A stretch of DNA of 64,000 nt, from the NCBI RefSeq assembly GCF_000155735.2, contig NC_020908.1:315001-379000 (forward strand), written 5' to 3'. Below the pieces are notes generated by a model. It saw only the letters and a program-made list of their open reading frames with translations. It ran no database searches and was not told the origin of the DNA. The translations under genes were made by a program, and so were the position numbers. Source of the DNA: Octadecabacter arcticus 238 (GTDB lineage: Bacteria; Pseudomonadota; Alphaproteobacteria; Rhodobacterales; Rhodobacteraceae). Positions 1 through 9,796 of this stretch are shown here, one piece after another; within the stretch, counting starts at the first letter, position 1, and each line of letters opens with the position of its first letter.

Positions 1-1590
<1,590 letters not shown>

Positions 1591-1694
1591 TAGAAGCAAG
1601 GCATGCCTTGTAATACTAGACAATGAAGTCATACACATACCACGAACAGTAATGCTGACTTGGACAACGCTTGATATTGTAAATTCTTTTCTTG

Positions 1695-1812
1695 GTTTGG
1701 TGGTCATAGCACGAGTGAAACACCTGGCTCCATTCCGAACCCAGTCGTTAAGCACCGTTGCGCTGATGGTACTGCGTCTTAAGACGTGGGAGAGTAAGTC
1801 ACTGCCAAACCT
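1695..1812 (+). rRNA. rrf: 5S ribosomal RNA
   Basis: The segment starts with tttggtggtcatagcacgag and ends with gtcactgccaaacc, whose ends pair to form the 5S terminal helix. It holds the conserved 'acacctggctccattccgaac' type loop around 1721-1741 and is about 118 nt long, the usual 5S size. It lies about 105 nt after the 23S end, in rRNA operon order. The ends are set by the terminal helix and may be off by 1-3 nt. Confidence 0.95.
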
Positions 1813-1869
1813 AGTAAAGAATTCCAATATAAAGCGCTTGTATCTCTCATTCGATGATCATTAATACTT

Positions 1870-1893
1870 AGCAGCCCCTTGGGGCGGCTTTTG
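1870..1893 (+). terminator. rRNA operon terminator
   Basis: A GC-rich hairpin (agcagcccc / ggggcggct, one mismatch, 2-nt loop) is followed by a T run, about 58 nt after the 5S gene. This is a typical rho-independent terminator of the rrn operon. No tRNA gene is recognisable between the 5S and this hairpin or just after it. Confidence 0.85.
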
Positions 1894-2011
1894 TGTTTCA
1901 GAATCCCAAATTAAAAAATGATTTAACACTAAATGAGTGACTGAAAAACTATGCCAATAAAGTAAGCCGAGCTTCACACTGTGAAATTACACGGTAACAG
2001 CTGTTCAATGG

Positions 2012-2578
2012 GAGCTCTGACTGAATCTGGTGTTTCTGGGATTTGAAGGTTGGCGGCGTATCTGGTTGATTTGTTGTTGGAAGCGGCCTTGCCGTGGCTC
2101 TACCTCAAAGGGATTTCCAGTGGCGAAATGGGCGCGGCCCTCAAGGTTCTTCTGGGTCCTGATGCCGCTGGCTTATCAGCAAATACGGTCTCGCGGCTGA
2201 AGCGTGATTGGGCCAAGGAATATGACGGCTGGAGAGAGGCAGTGCTGGAGGATGAACCTTTGGTCTACATCTGGGCCGACGGCGTCCACAGTGGCCTTCG
2301 AGGCGAAGATGATAAGCTCTGCGCCCTTGTGATTGTTGGCGTCACAGCCCGTGGCAAGAAGCGGTTCTTGGCTATCGAGGACGGGGTGCGCGAGTCCACG
2401 CAGAGCTGGCGCGAAGTTCTGTTGAGCCTCAAAAGCCGGGGGATGAATGCCCCCAAGCTGGCCATCAGGGACGGTGCCATGGGGTTCTGGGCCGCTATGG
2501 ATGAAGTCTATCCCACAACGCGGCACCAACGTTGCTGGCAACACAAAACGATGAACGTACTCAACTGTTTGCCCAAGC
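2012..2578 (+). pseudogene. IS256-family transposase remnant (internally deleted and 3'-truncated)
   Basis: This stretch is a defective copy of the IS256/Mutator-type element present intact at 20540-21926. The left terminal sequence (gagctctgactgaatctggtg) and the first ~70 nt match that copy. The sequence then jumps from the non-coding leader directly into the transposase middle (AALPWLYLKGISSGEMGAAL). The jump occurs at a TGGAAG shared by both deletion edges of the intact copy (20606-20611 and 20965-20970), which removes 359 bp including the start codon. The copy ends abruptly at about 2578, after LNCLPK, where another transposase remnant begins. The catalytic C-terminal part is missing, so it cannot make an active transposase. 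It lies in the same orientation as the intact copy 18.5 kb away. Confidence 0.9.
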
Positions 2579-2592
2579 AAAGAGAGACGGAT

Positions 2593-2658
2593 ATGAGTAA
2601 GGGAATTCGGTTTACAGATGAGTTCAAGCGGGACGCTGTGGCACAGGTTGTCGAGCGT
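2593..2658 (+). pseudogene. IS3-family OrfA N-terminal fragment
   Basis: An ATG opens MSKGIRFTDEFKRDAVAQVV, the N-terminal helix-turn-helix start of IS3-family (IS407/IS51-like) OrfA proteins. Only about 22 residues survive before the sequence switches to an IS110-type transposase at about 2657. It is in frame with the IS256 remnant upstream, so a spurious long open frame (2050-2937) covers three unrelated transposase pieces. Family assignment rests on a short match and is fairly, not fully, secure. Confidence 0.7.
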
Positions 2659-2806
2659 GCCCAAAGCTCGGACCAAGACAAAACAAGTTGGAACGCCGTC
2701 GTTCGATGTCCGCGCTGCACTCTTTGGTGTTCTGGGGCACGACCTGACACAAATCCACGGACTTGGACAGTTCCTGTCCCTCAAGTTGGTTGGAGAATGC
2801 GGAACA
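2657..2806 (+). pseudogene. IS110-family transposase fragment
   Basis: In the frame beginning at 2618 the translation reads KARTKTKQVGTPSFDVRA then LTQIHGLGQFLSLKLVGECGT. This is the segment around the helix-hairpin-helix ('IHGLG') of the Transposase_20 half of IS110-family proteins. About 50 residues survive; both the DEDD catalytic half and the C-terminus are gone. After residue 'ECGT' the frame continues into unrelated sequence. It is a remnant with no function, and belongs to a different IS110 subgroup from the fragment at 49340-49764. Confidence 0.75.
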
Positions 2807-3285
2807 GTACGAGGCGCTCCTGTGGTCCATTTGTCCCAGAATGCCTCCTTCCATTCCAAAGAACAGATCGCACCATCAAACCATGGGATCAAATACTTAG
2901 AAGTATCGAAAAATTGAGTAGCTGCGCACTTTTTTGACAATATTTTGCCATTTTCAAAAGTTAGGGCTGAACCTACAAAAGTTAGTTTTGAATGGTTTTC
3001 TTTTTAGATTGACGCTGCATTAAATCTCTTTGGGATATTCAAAATGAATGGGCTGTTTGTATTCACGGAAGTAATGCGGGCCTCAATGTTTTTAAGCACT
3101 GTCGTTTTAGTCAAAAGCGCCCAAATGCGTTGAAAGAACGTCACTCTCAAAGATTGAAATGCGATCTCTAATCGAAAATTGGACCTCACGGAATATAACT
3201 CGTCCTCTGTCCTTTAATAAAATTGTAATCGCGTACCCAGCAATAGATAAATTATAGTTCTCTCTACTACGCCAAAGGGATTCAT
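2807..3285. other. Gene-free, AT-rich spacer upstream of the RTX gene
   Basis: No credible gene was found. The first ~130 nt could be another degraded mobile-element end, but no family was recognised. The rest is AT-rich and probably holds the promoter of the RTX/FG-GAP gene, whose ribosome-binding site (aaaggga) lies at 3274-3280. No clear -35/-10 pair could be fixed. Confidence 0.5.
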
Positions 3286-3363
3286 ATGGCCAGCAATACA
3301 GACGCACACAGCGAACTTCATATCCAAGGAACGCCCAGCACCGATACCATTATTTTTACATCT

Positions 3364-3878
3364 GCAGATACCATCGTGGATGCAGGCGACGGCGCCAATA
3401 CAATCACCGGAACCTCAGGAGATAACACAATTAGCGCTGGTGGCGGAGCCGATACGATCACAGTCACATCCGGAGATAACACAATCGAAGCTGGCGGTGG
3501 TGCCAATACGATCACTGCCACATCCGGAGAGAACACAATTACTACGGCTGAAGGTGCGGATACGATCACGGCTACAAGCGGAAGTAACACAATCGAAGCA
3601 GGTGGTGGTGCCAACACGATTACAGCGACGGCGGGACACAACACAATTACCACGGCCGAAGGTGCGGATATGATCACCCTCACTTGTGGAAATAACATAA
3701 TTGAAGCTGGTGTTGGTGCTAACACGATTGCAGCGACGTCTGGCAATAACATAATTACTGCAGGTTCTGGGGCTGATACGATTACAGTCACTTCTGGAAA
3801 TAATACAATCATTGCTGGCGACGGTGCCAATACCATTACCGCCTCATCGGGCAGAAATATAATTACTGCAGGTGACGG
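3364..3878 (+). repeat. 54-bp tandem repeats encoding 18-aa beta-roll units
   Basis: About nine diverged copies of a 54-bp unit follow one another. Adjacent copies such as 3418-3471 and 3472-3525 share most bases, and the unit continues after the IS30 insertion to about 5290. The array encodes paired nonapeptide-like turns (AGGGADTIT / SGDNTIE). Such arrays are prone to copy-number change by slippage. Confidence 0.85.
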
Positions 3879-4964
3879 CTTAGACTCAAGTTTCAAATGC
3901 AACACTCAGAGCCCTTTGGGCATAGGATGTTGTGATGGACATACGAAGGAAGCACCTCAGCAGCGAGGACCGTGGCGTGATATTAGCCGAGCATAATAGG
4001 GGCAGCAGTCAGCGGTTGATCGGCCAGCTTTTGCATCGCCCGGCGAGCACGATCTGCCGTGAGCTGGCGCGAGGTCGGCAGGAAGACGGCAGCTATTGCC
4101 CGCAAGCGGCGCGGCAGGCCTATGATGCCCGGCGCGAGCGCTGCCGCCGCAAGCGCAAGCTTGTGGAGGGGAGCGATCTTTATCGTTTCGTTCATGGCAA
4201 GCTCGTACATCTGCACTGGTCGCCTGAGCAGATTGCGCAGAGACTGCGTCTCATGAAGCCTGATGATCCATCCGCCCATGTGAGCCATGAGACCATCTAT
4301 GCCGCGATTTACGCGCAGCCACGTGGCGGGCTGAAGGCGGCGATGATCGAGGCGTTGCGTCAAGCGAAGCCTAAGCGTGGGCTCAAGCGCAGGACAGCGG
4401 CGGGCAGTGCTATGGTCCCGGAATCATTGCGCATTATCAATCGCCCTGAAGAGATCGAAGCACGACTGGTACCAGGCCATTGGGAGGGCGACCTCATCAA
4501 GGGCGCATTCAATCGCTCGTCAGTGGGGACCTTGGTCGAGCGCAAGACACGCTTCGTCATTCTTTGCAAAATGGATGGCAATGGGGCCGAGGCCGCGCTT
4601 GACAGCTTCACCCGCCAGATGAGACGATTACCCGCTGATTTGCGCAAGAGCATGACCTATGACCGTGGCTCCGAAATGGCCTGCCATCCGGAATTGGCGC
4701 GACGATTGAAAATTGATATCTGGTTCTGCGATCCGCATGCTCCCTGGCAGCGCGGCAGCAACGAGAACACCAACGGACTGCTGCGTCAGTTCATGCCCAA
4801 AAGAACTGACCTGAACGGTGCAAGCCAAACATGGCTCAACGACGTTGCAAACCTGATGAACAACCGTCCGAGAAAAACTCTCGGTTGGAGAACACCCGCT
4901 GAAGCTATGGCCGACGAAATCGTGGCCTTTAAATCAACCGTTGCACTTGATGTTTGAATCCAAG
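3879..4964 (+). mobile_element. IS30-family insertion sequence, complete
   Basis: The element is 1,086 bp and is bounded by imperfect inverted repeats. The left end reads CTTAGACTCAAG and the right end, on the opposite strand, CTTGGATTCAAA; the match extends about 25 bp with ATGCAAC/GTGCAAC at the inner edge. A perfect 3-bp target duplication CGG flanks it (3876-3878 and 4965-4967). The single transposase gene fills nearly all of it. The intact ends, intact gene and exact duplication indicate a recent insertion into the RTX gene. Confidence 0.9.
3932..4957 (+). CDS. IS30-family transposase
   Basis: The 341-residue protein has the usual IS30 layout. An N-terminal helix-turn-helix region (STICRELARG, about residues 35-50) binds the ends, and a C-terminal DDE integrase core does the chemistry. 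The catalytic residues are visible in GHWEGDLIKG (D), MTYDRGSE (D) and NENTNGLLRQF (E). The frame is uninterrupted and near full length for the family, so the enzyme is probably active. A start at ATG 3935 (second methionine) is equally possible. The gene sits alone in its element, in the same direction as the disrupted host gene, and overlaps the right inverted repeat. Confidence 0.93.
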   Translation: MMDIRRKHLSSEDRGVILAEHNRGSSQRLIGQLLHRPASTICRELARGRQEDGSYCPQAARQAYDARRERCRRKRKLVEGSDLYRFVHGKLVHLHWSPEQIAQRLRLMKPDDPSAHVSHETIYAAIYAQPRGGLKAAMIEALRQAKPKRGLKRRTAAGSAMVPESLRIINRPEEIEARLVPGHWEGDLIKGAFNRSSVGTLVERKTRFVILCKMDGNGAEAALDSFTRQMRRLPADLRKSMTYDRGSEMACHPELARRLKIDIWFCDPHAPWQRGSNENTNGLLRQFMPKRTDLNGASQTWLNDVANLMNNRPRKTLGWRTPAEAMADEIVAFKSTVALDV

Positions 4965-7440
4965 CGGTGCCGATACCATCACAGTGGGTGACGGTGGCAA
5001 TATCGTCATAGCTGGGGAAGGCTCCAATACAGTCGCAACTGGCGATGGGCGTGATAAAATAACGACGGGTGACGGAATTGATACAATTGCCACAGGCGGT
5101 GGTGATGATGTGGTCTATGCGGGTGGCGGCGCCAATACGATTGCGACTGGGGCTGGAAACGACATAGTCTTTACTGGCTCGGGCATCGATATCATCGCTA
5201 CCGGCTCGGGCGATGACCGGATCAATATCAAAGGTGGCACTGACATAATTGCTGCTGGAGCAGGAAACGACACGCTGATCGCTGATTTTTCTGCCGCAAC
5301 AGGTGCTGTAACCATAAGCGCTTTAACTGGGGCTTTCAGCGCCGGTTACGCCGGAACTGTCTCTGGACTCGGTGAGGCCACATATGCGGGCGTCGAAAAC
5401 TTCGAAATCACTTCGGGCCGTTTCAACGACGCCATTATCACTGGCGATGGCGCTGACATTGTCCGATCTGGCGGCGGCAGTGACACAGTCATGGCCGGAG
5501 GCGGCGTTGATAATGTTGTCTACACTAGGGCACTTAAAGCGACAGCTGACGTAGACAATTATACTGGCGGAAACGGCGTCGACACACTGACGCTGGAATT
5601 TACTGCAGAGGAATATTCGAGTCAGGCGGTCCAAGACAACATCGGCGACTATCTGGTGTTTTTGGCTGACAACACCAATCTTAATTCTGAAGTGTATAAA
5701 TTCACGGCCTTTAAACTTTCAGCAACCGAATTTGAAACGCTGAAAGTGTTTGTTGACGACGTCGAGCTTGATTTGTCCGGCGACCCACAAATGGAACCAA
5801 TCCTGCCAGTTGATTTGTCCGATCTCGGCCAAGGCGCAGGCAACGACGCGCGTGGCTTTGTGATAAACGGGGCGTCTGTCGGGGATCAATCTGGCTTCTC
5901 AGTCAGCTCCCTTGGTGATGTAAACGGCGATGGACTTGATGACCTTATAGTCGGGGCACCGTCTGCTAATGGCGAAGATTCTGGCGAGAGTTATGTTATT
6001 TTTGGCAAGACCGACGGTAACGCAGTGGACCTCGGAAAGGTCGCGGAGGGCAACGGTGGCTTCGTAATATCAGGGGCGAATAGTCTTGATGCGGCAGGCT
6101 TCTCAGTCAGCTCTGCTGGTGACGTGAACGGCGATGGGTACTTAGATTTGATCATCGGTGCCCCAGGAGTCCAAGGCAAATATAGCCCAAGCTGTGGCGG
6201 TGAAAGCTATTACAGCACCGAACACGGTGAAGACACTGGCGCGAGTTATGTGGTCTTTGGCAGAGCGGAAAGTGTCGCAGTGGACCTTAGCCAGATCGAG
6301 GCACATGGCTTCGTGATCAATGGGGTGTCAGAGTTTGATGCGGCTGGATTCTCAGTCAGCGCTGCTGGCGACGTAAACAACGATGGGTTTGATGATTTGA
6401 TCGTCGGGGCTCCAGTCGCCGAAGGGAACGCTGCGAATTCTGGCGTTAGCTACGTCGTCTATGGCAAGGCTGACAATACTGCGATTGATCTCTCTGAAAT
6501 CGTTGGGCATGGCTTCGAAATTAACGGCGTGTCCACAGACGATCAATCGGGCTACTCGGTTGGCTCTGCAGGTGACGTAAACAACGATGGGTTTGATGAT
6601 CTGATCGTTGGGGCACCAAATGCTGATGGCAAAGCCGAGAATTCTGGCGCAAGCTACGTGGTCTTTGGTAAATCCGATGACGACGCTGTTGATCTCTCAA
6701 CTCTCGAAGAGAACGGGACTGGCTTCGTGATCAACGGCTCGTCTAAGGGGGATCAATTCGGCTTCTCGGTCAGCACTGCTGGTGACATGAACGGCGATGG
6801 GTTTGACGACCTGATCATCGGGGCTCCGGCTGCTGACGGTAGCGTTGATAACTCTGGCGTAAATTATGTCGTCTATGGCAAAGCCGATAGCGGTGCTGTG
6901 GACCTTTCAGCGATTGCGGAAGGTGTTGGCGGTTTCGTGATTAATGGTACGTCCGGAGGGGACGGGTTTGGAACGTCTGTCAGCGCCGCAGGTGACGTGA
7001 ATGGTGATGGGTTCGATGACTTGATTGTTGGTGCCCCTCATGCCGACAGCGTCACCACGCTTCATACCGACGGGCCGGCGTCAGGGGGTAAAGGTCCCTT
7101 CACCGAAAATTGGGACCAGTTTGGTCCGCCCGAACCAGTCCCAAATAGTGGCGGTGCAAGCAAAGTGGATTCTGGTGTGAGCTATGTCATCTTTGGCGGT
7201 CCGGATGTGCTCATCTTTAATGAAGACACCAATGACAATAGCGCAACGACCGGCCACACCGATCATACTGCCAATCTCGCCGGTATTCACGAATTTGCTG
7301 CGCTCGCCGCCCCCAGCGAAAATTTCGAAGGGTTTTTCCTAGAGGGCGAAAACCAGCCGCTTGGGTCCGACTTTGGATTCTCTGGCGGGCAAGTCTGGAT
7401 CGCAGAAGACCACGTATTCTAATTAAGAAGACCATAGAAA

Positions 7441-7476
7441 TATCGGGCGGGAAATTCTCCTCGCCCGATATATATA
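7441..7476 (+). terminator. Terminator-like hairpin after the RTX gene
   Basis: A perfect 9-bp stem, tatcgggcg / cgcccgata, encloses a 12-nt loop 18 nt after the stop codon. It is followed by an AT-rich stretch rather than a long T run. It probably ends transcription of the RTX gene. Confidence 0.6.
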
Positions 7477-7857
7477 ACGCGCATGTTGCAATTCTTCATC
7501 GGCCTAACATGCGGAGAGCGGCTTGCTGACTAAACCGAAAGTGTTTCTTGAACTATTCAAGAAACAACCCAAATCAGACATTTTCGAGGAATGCACGATT
7601 TTGGATACCAAGCCTCGCAGGCGTGATTTTCAATCTGCGCTGCCCTTTCACGTTGTGAGTTTAATTTGACCCCGTCTCGTTCCGGATGAACAGCGCGATA
7701 TGTGCCGTGTTGCACGTGTTTGGGCCAAACTGACCATCAAAAACCGCCGAAGCGGGGTAGTAGGGTGGAATGCTTTCATCGCTATATCCGTCGTGATCAT
7801 ATCGCGCCGCGTGTTTTTGTGCGTCGCGCAACAGCAGAAATCTGCATCGTCTCAGCC
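7477..7857. other. Spacer without recognisable gene
   Basis: No frame in this stretch has a convincing start, length or family resemblance. It leads into two decayed coding pieces and may itself be decayed coding sequence. Confidence 0.45.
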
Positions 7858-8067
7858 GCTCTGCCGCAGATGCGGGTTGGTTATATTGATGGTGGCAACG
7901 ATGCTGTTGCGCATCGGCTGGACCGAATCGGTGTCGCTGTTACCGACCTGTCCGACGTGCCGCTGAGCGACGTAACGCTTACAGCCTGTGACACCTTGGT
8001 GGTTGGTAATCTTGCGATGAAATTCCACGCTGGCCTGGCTGGCGCGATGCCACGGATTCACGACTGA
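7858..8067 (+). pseudogene. Relic resembling a PIG-L-type deacetylase C-terminal segment
   Basis: About 65 codons read MRVGYIDGGNDAVAHRLDRI followed by LTACDTLVVGNLAMKF. This resembles the 'GY-G-GD-V--AL--LG' and 'YDAIVVG' segment that follows the LmbE/PIG-L deacetylase domain in some bacterial proteins. No catalytic HPDD-type motif and no start region remain. The match is by pattern memory only, so the assignment is tentative; what is clear is that this is a short, non-functional piece ending at the TGA at 8065-8067. Confidence 0.35.
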
Positions 8068-8084
8068 GTGCGGCCGGTTGACCG

Positions 8085-8270
8085 TTGGCCGTTGTGACGT
8101 TGAATATATTTTCCTTGTCCATCGTTAAGGTGCTGGGCATTGGCTATCCCGCGTTCCCGCTGGTTTTTTCTGTGCGCGGGGATGAACTGCCGCAACCGGA
8201 TTTCTCGGTTGGGGCGATCTTAATTCTGGCCGCCATGAATTGGATCGTTTTGCGGCCCCGCGCAGCTTAA
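8085..8270 (+). pseudogene. Relic of a membrane transporter (DMT/EamA-like)
   Basis: The frame reads NIFSLSIVKVLGIGYPAFPL near its start, like the first transmembrane segment of EamA/DMT permeases, and ends FSVGAILILAAMNWIVLRPR, like their last segment. At 61 codons it looks like the two ends of a roughly 300-residue permease joined by a large internal deletion. The assignment is tentative; function is not expected. Confidence 0.3.
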
Positions 8271-8367
8271 CGCGCAAAATTTATGCAACATAATCATACG
8301 GCTTGAAAGTGTTTGTCACATCCCTAAAGTGGAGCATGCAATTATGGACCAATGGGAGGACCTAACT

Positions 8368-9327
8368 ATGAAATTCTTTAAAACACTCGCGGCTGCAACG
8401 CTGGTTGTGGCAGCTCCCGCCTTTGCGCAAGAGCAGCTTTCGGTCGCCACTGGCGGTACTGGCGGCGTCTATTATCCAATGGGTGGCGGTCTTGCTGAGA
8501 TCATCAACAACCATGTCGACGGTTATGCAGCGACTGCAGAAGTCACTGGCGCGTCGGTCGAAAACATGGGCCTGATTGCGACGGGCGATGCGGACGTCGC
8601 GTTGGCGTTGGCGGATACGGTCCTGCAAGCCTATGAGGGATCTGGCCGATTTGAAGGTCAGCAGTTACCAATGGTTCGCGCGATCGGCGTTGCCTATGCC
8701 AACATGGTGCAAATCGTGACGTTGGACGGCAGCGGCATCAATTCGCTTGAAGACATGGTCGGCAAGCGCATTTCAATCGGCGCGCCGGGGTCGGGCACCG
8801 AGGTGAACGCCGAACAAATCCTGTCAGCCAATGGCATTTCCTATGATGACATCGATGAGCAGCGTCTGAACTTCAACGAAACCGCAGATGCGCTTGCGAA
8901 CGGCGACATCGACGCGGGCTTCTGGTCGGTAGGCGCGCCAACGTCGTCGATCCTGAACCTTGCGACGACGAATAACATTGTGATGATCGAACTTGGTGCG
9001 GATGAACTGGCGGCGGCTGACGCTGCCAATCCGGTCTTTGCGGTAACGACGCTTGTGGGCGGCACATATAGTGGCGTGGACATGGATATTTCGGTGATCG
9101 GTGTGCCAAACGTTTTGGTCGTATCGTCGGAAATGTCTGAAGATCTGGCCTATGCGATCACCAGTGCGATGTTTGAGAACATCGCGGAACTTCAGGCCGT
9201 TCACCCTGCTGCAAACCAGACAACAGTCGAACTGGCTTTGTCTGCCTCACCGATCCCGCTGCACCCCGGTGCGATCCGCTACTTTGAGGAAATCGGTGCG
9301 ACGGTTCCAGACGCCCTGCGCCCGTGA
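8368..9327 (+). CDS. TAXI-family TRAP transporter solute-binding protein
   Basis: This is the periplasmic receptor of a TRAP transporter, delivering an organic acid (often glutamate or a dicarboxylate in this family; substrate unknown here) to the membrane component. The 319-residue protein starts with a signal peptide (MKFFKTLAAATLVVAAPAFA) and continues with the TAXI hallmark ATGGTGGVYYPMGGGLA. The start at 8368 is preferred over an in-frame ATG at 8344 because GGGAGG at 8354-8359 precedes it at correct spacing and it places the signal peptide at the N-terminus. Its stop overlaps the GTG start of the DUF1850 gene, and the fused permease follows, so the three form one operon. The gene is intact and of normal length. 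Confidence 0.92.
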   Translation: MKFFKTLAAATLVVAAPAFAQEQLSVATGGTGGVYYPMGGGLAEIINNHVDGYAATAEVTGASVENMGLIATGDADVALALADTVLQAYEGSGRFEGQQLPMVRAIGVAYANMVQIVTLDGSGINSLEDMVGKRISIGAPGSGTEVNAEQILSANGISYDDIDEQRLNFNETADALANGDIDAGFWSVGAPTSSILNLATTNNIVMIELGADELAAADAANPVFAVTTLVGGTYSGVDMDISVIGVPNVLVVSSEMSEDLAYAITSAMFENIAELQAVHPAANQTTVELALSASPIPLHPGAIRYFEEIGATVPDALRP

Positions 9328-9791
9328 CACGATCTGTGGGAGGGGGGCTTTGTGCCCTCCTCCTGACTATTTCTGCGACAGTTGCGCAATCGGGTAGCCT
9401 GATCGCGACCCAAGTGGACACTGGCACGGTTCTTGCAGTGTTTGACGTGCCCGAAGGGTCTGGTTGGTGTGTGCTTTGGCACCACTCTGTCCAAGGGTTC
9501 GAGGTGGCGGATTGCTATGAAAACCGCGAAGGCAGAATGGTTTTGGTCCGCTCTCACCAGCCGGATTTTGCGGCCGGGCTTGGTCATATTCCGGGTCGTG
9601 GCGTGCAAATGTCGGACGGCCAAGGCGGGTATTGGATCGAAGGCATTGATGAACCCGTGCCAAACGACGCCTATATCCTGCGCCCCGGTGTGGGCTTTGT
9701 AGATCACCAAATTCGCGCGAACGGGATGGAAATCTCGCTCTCGGCGCTTGCACCGCGCGCGCGCGTGCGGATCGCTTTGACAGGGAACTGA
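9324..9791 (+). CDS. DUF1850 domain protein of the TAXI TRAP operon
   Basis: The 155-residue protein begins with a hydrophobic leader (CALLLTISATVAQS) and probably lies in the periplasm. It carries the DUF1850 pattern: a WCVLWHHSVQGFEVADCYE segment near residue 48 and a later YILRPGVGF segment. DUF1850 genes commonly sit between the TAXI receptor and the fused TRAP permease; their role is unknown. The GTG start overlaps the upstream stop (GTGA), which indicates translational coupling. The permease starts 5 nt downstream. Confidence 0.82.
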   Translation: MTRSVGGGLCALLLTISATVAQSGSLIATQVDTGTVLAVFDVPEGSGWCVLWHHSVQGFEVADCYENREGRMVLVRSHQPDFAAGLGHIPGRGVQMSDGQGGYWIEGIDEPVPNDAYILRPGVGFVDHQIRANGMEISLSALAPRARVRIALTGN

Positions 9792-9796
9792 TCGAT

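Larger units (their letters stand above)
3286..7422 (+). pseudogene. RTX-like/FG-GAP repeat surface or secreted protein, split by IS30
   Basis: Two open segments (3286-3878 and 4965-7422) are parts of one gene interrupted by an IS30 element. Removing the element plus one 3-bp duplication restores a continuous frame of 1,015 residues. The N-terminal part is about fifteen 18-residue units of the type GxNTIxAGxGADTITxTS, a glycine/aspartate-rich beta-roll resembling RTX calcium-binding repeats. The C-terminal part holds six FG-GAP repeats, each with a Ca2+ loop such as DVNGDGFDDLIVGAP, as in integrin-alpha beta-propellers. There is no N-terminal signal peptide, as expected for type I secretion. 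An ATG with a good Shine-Dalgarno (aaaggga) defines the start. The likely role is a large calcium-dependent adhesin or surface protein. In this genome the product is cut to 236 residues ending inside the IS. Confidence 0.9.

Noticed and set aside
3364..3878. Regular repeat spacing suggesting a CRISPR array
   Set aside because: The units are contiguous 54-bp coding repeats without unique spacers, and stay in frame as 18-residue beta-roll units.
3318..3905. 195-codon minus-strand frame across the RTX repeats
   Set aside because: It is the mirror of a 54-bp repeat on the coding strand, with valine/isoleucine-rich periodic sequence caused by the repeat; no start signal.
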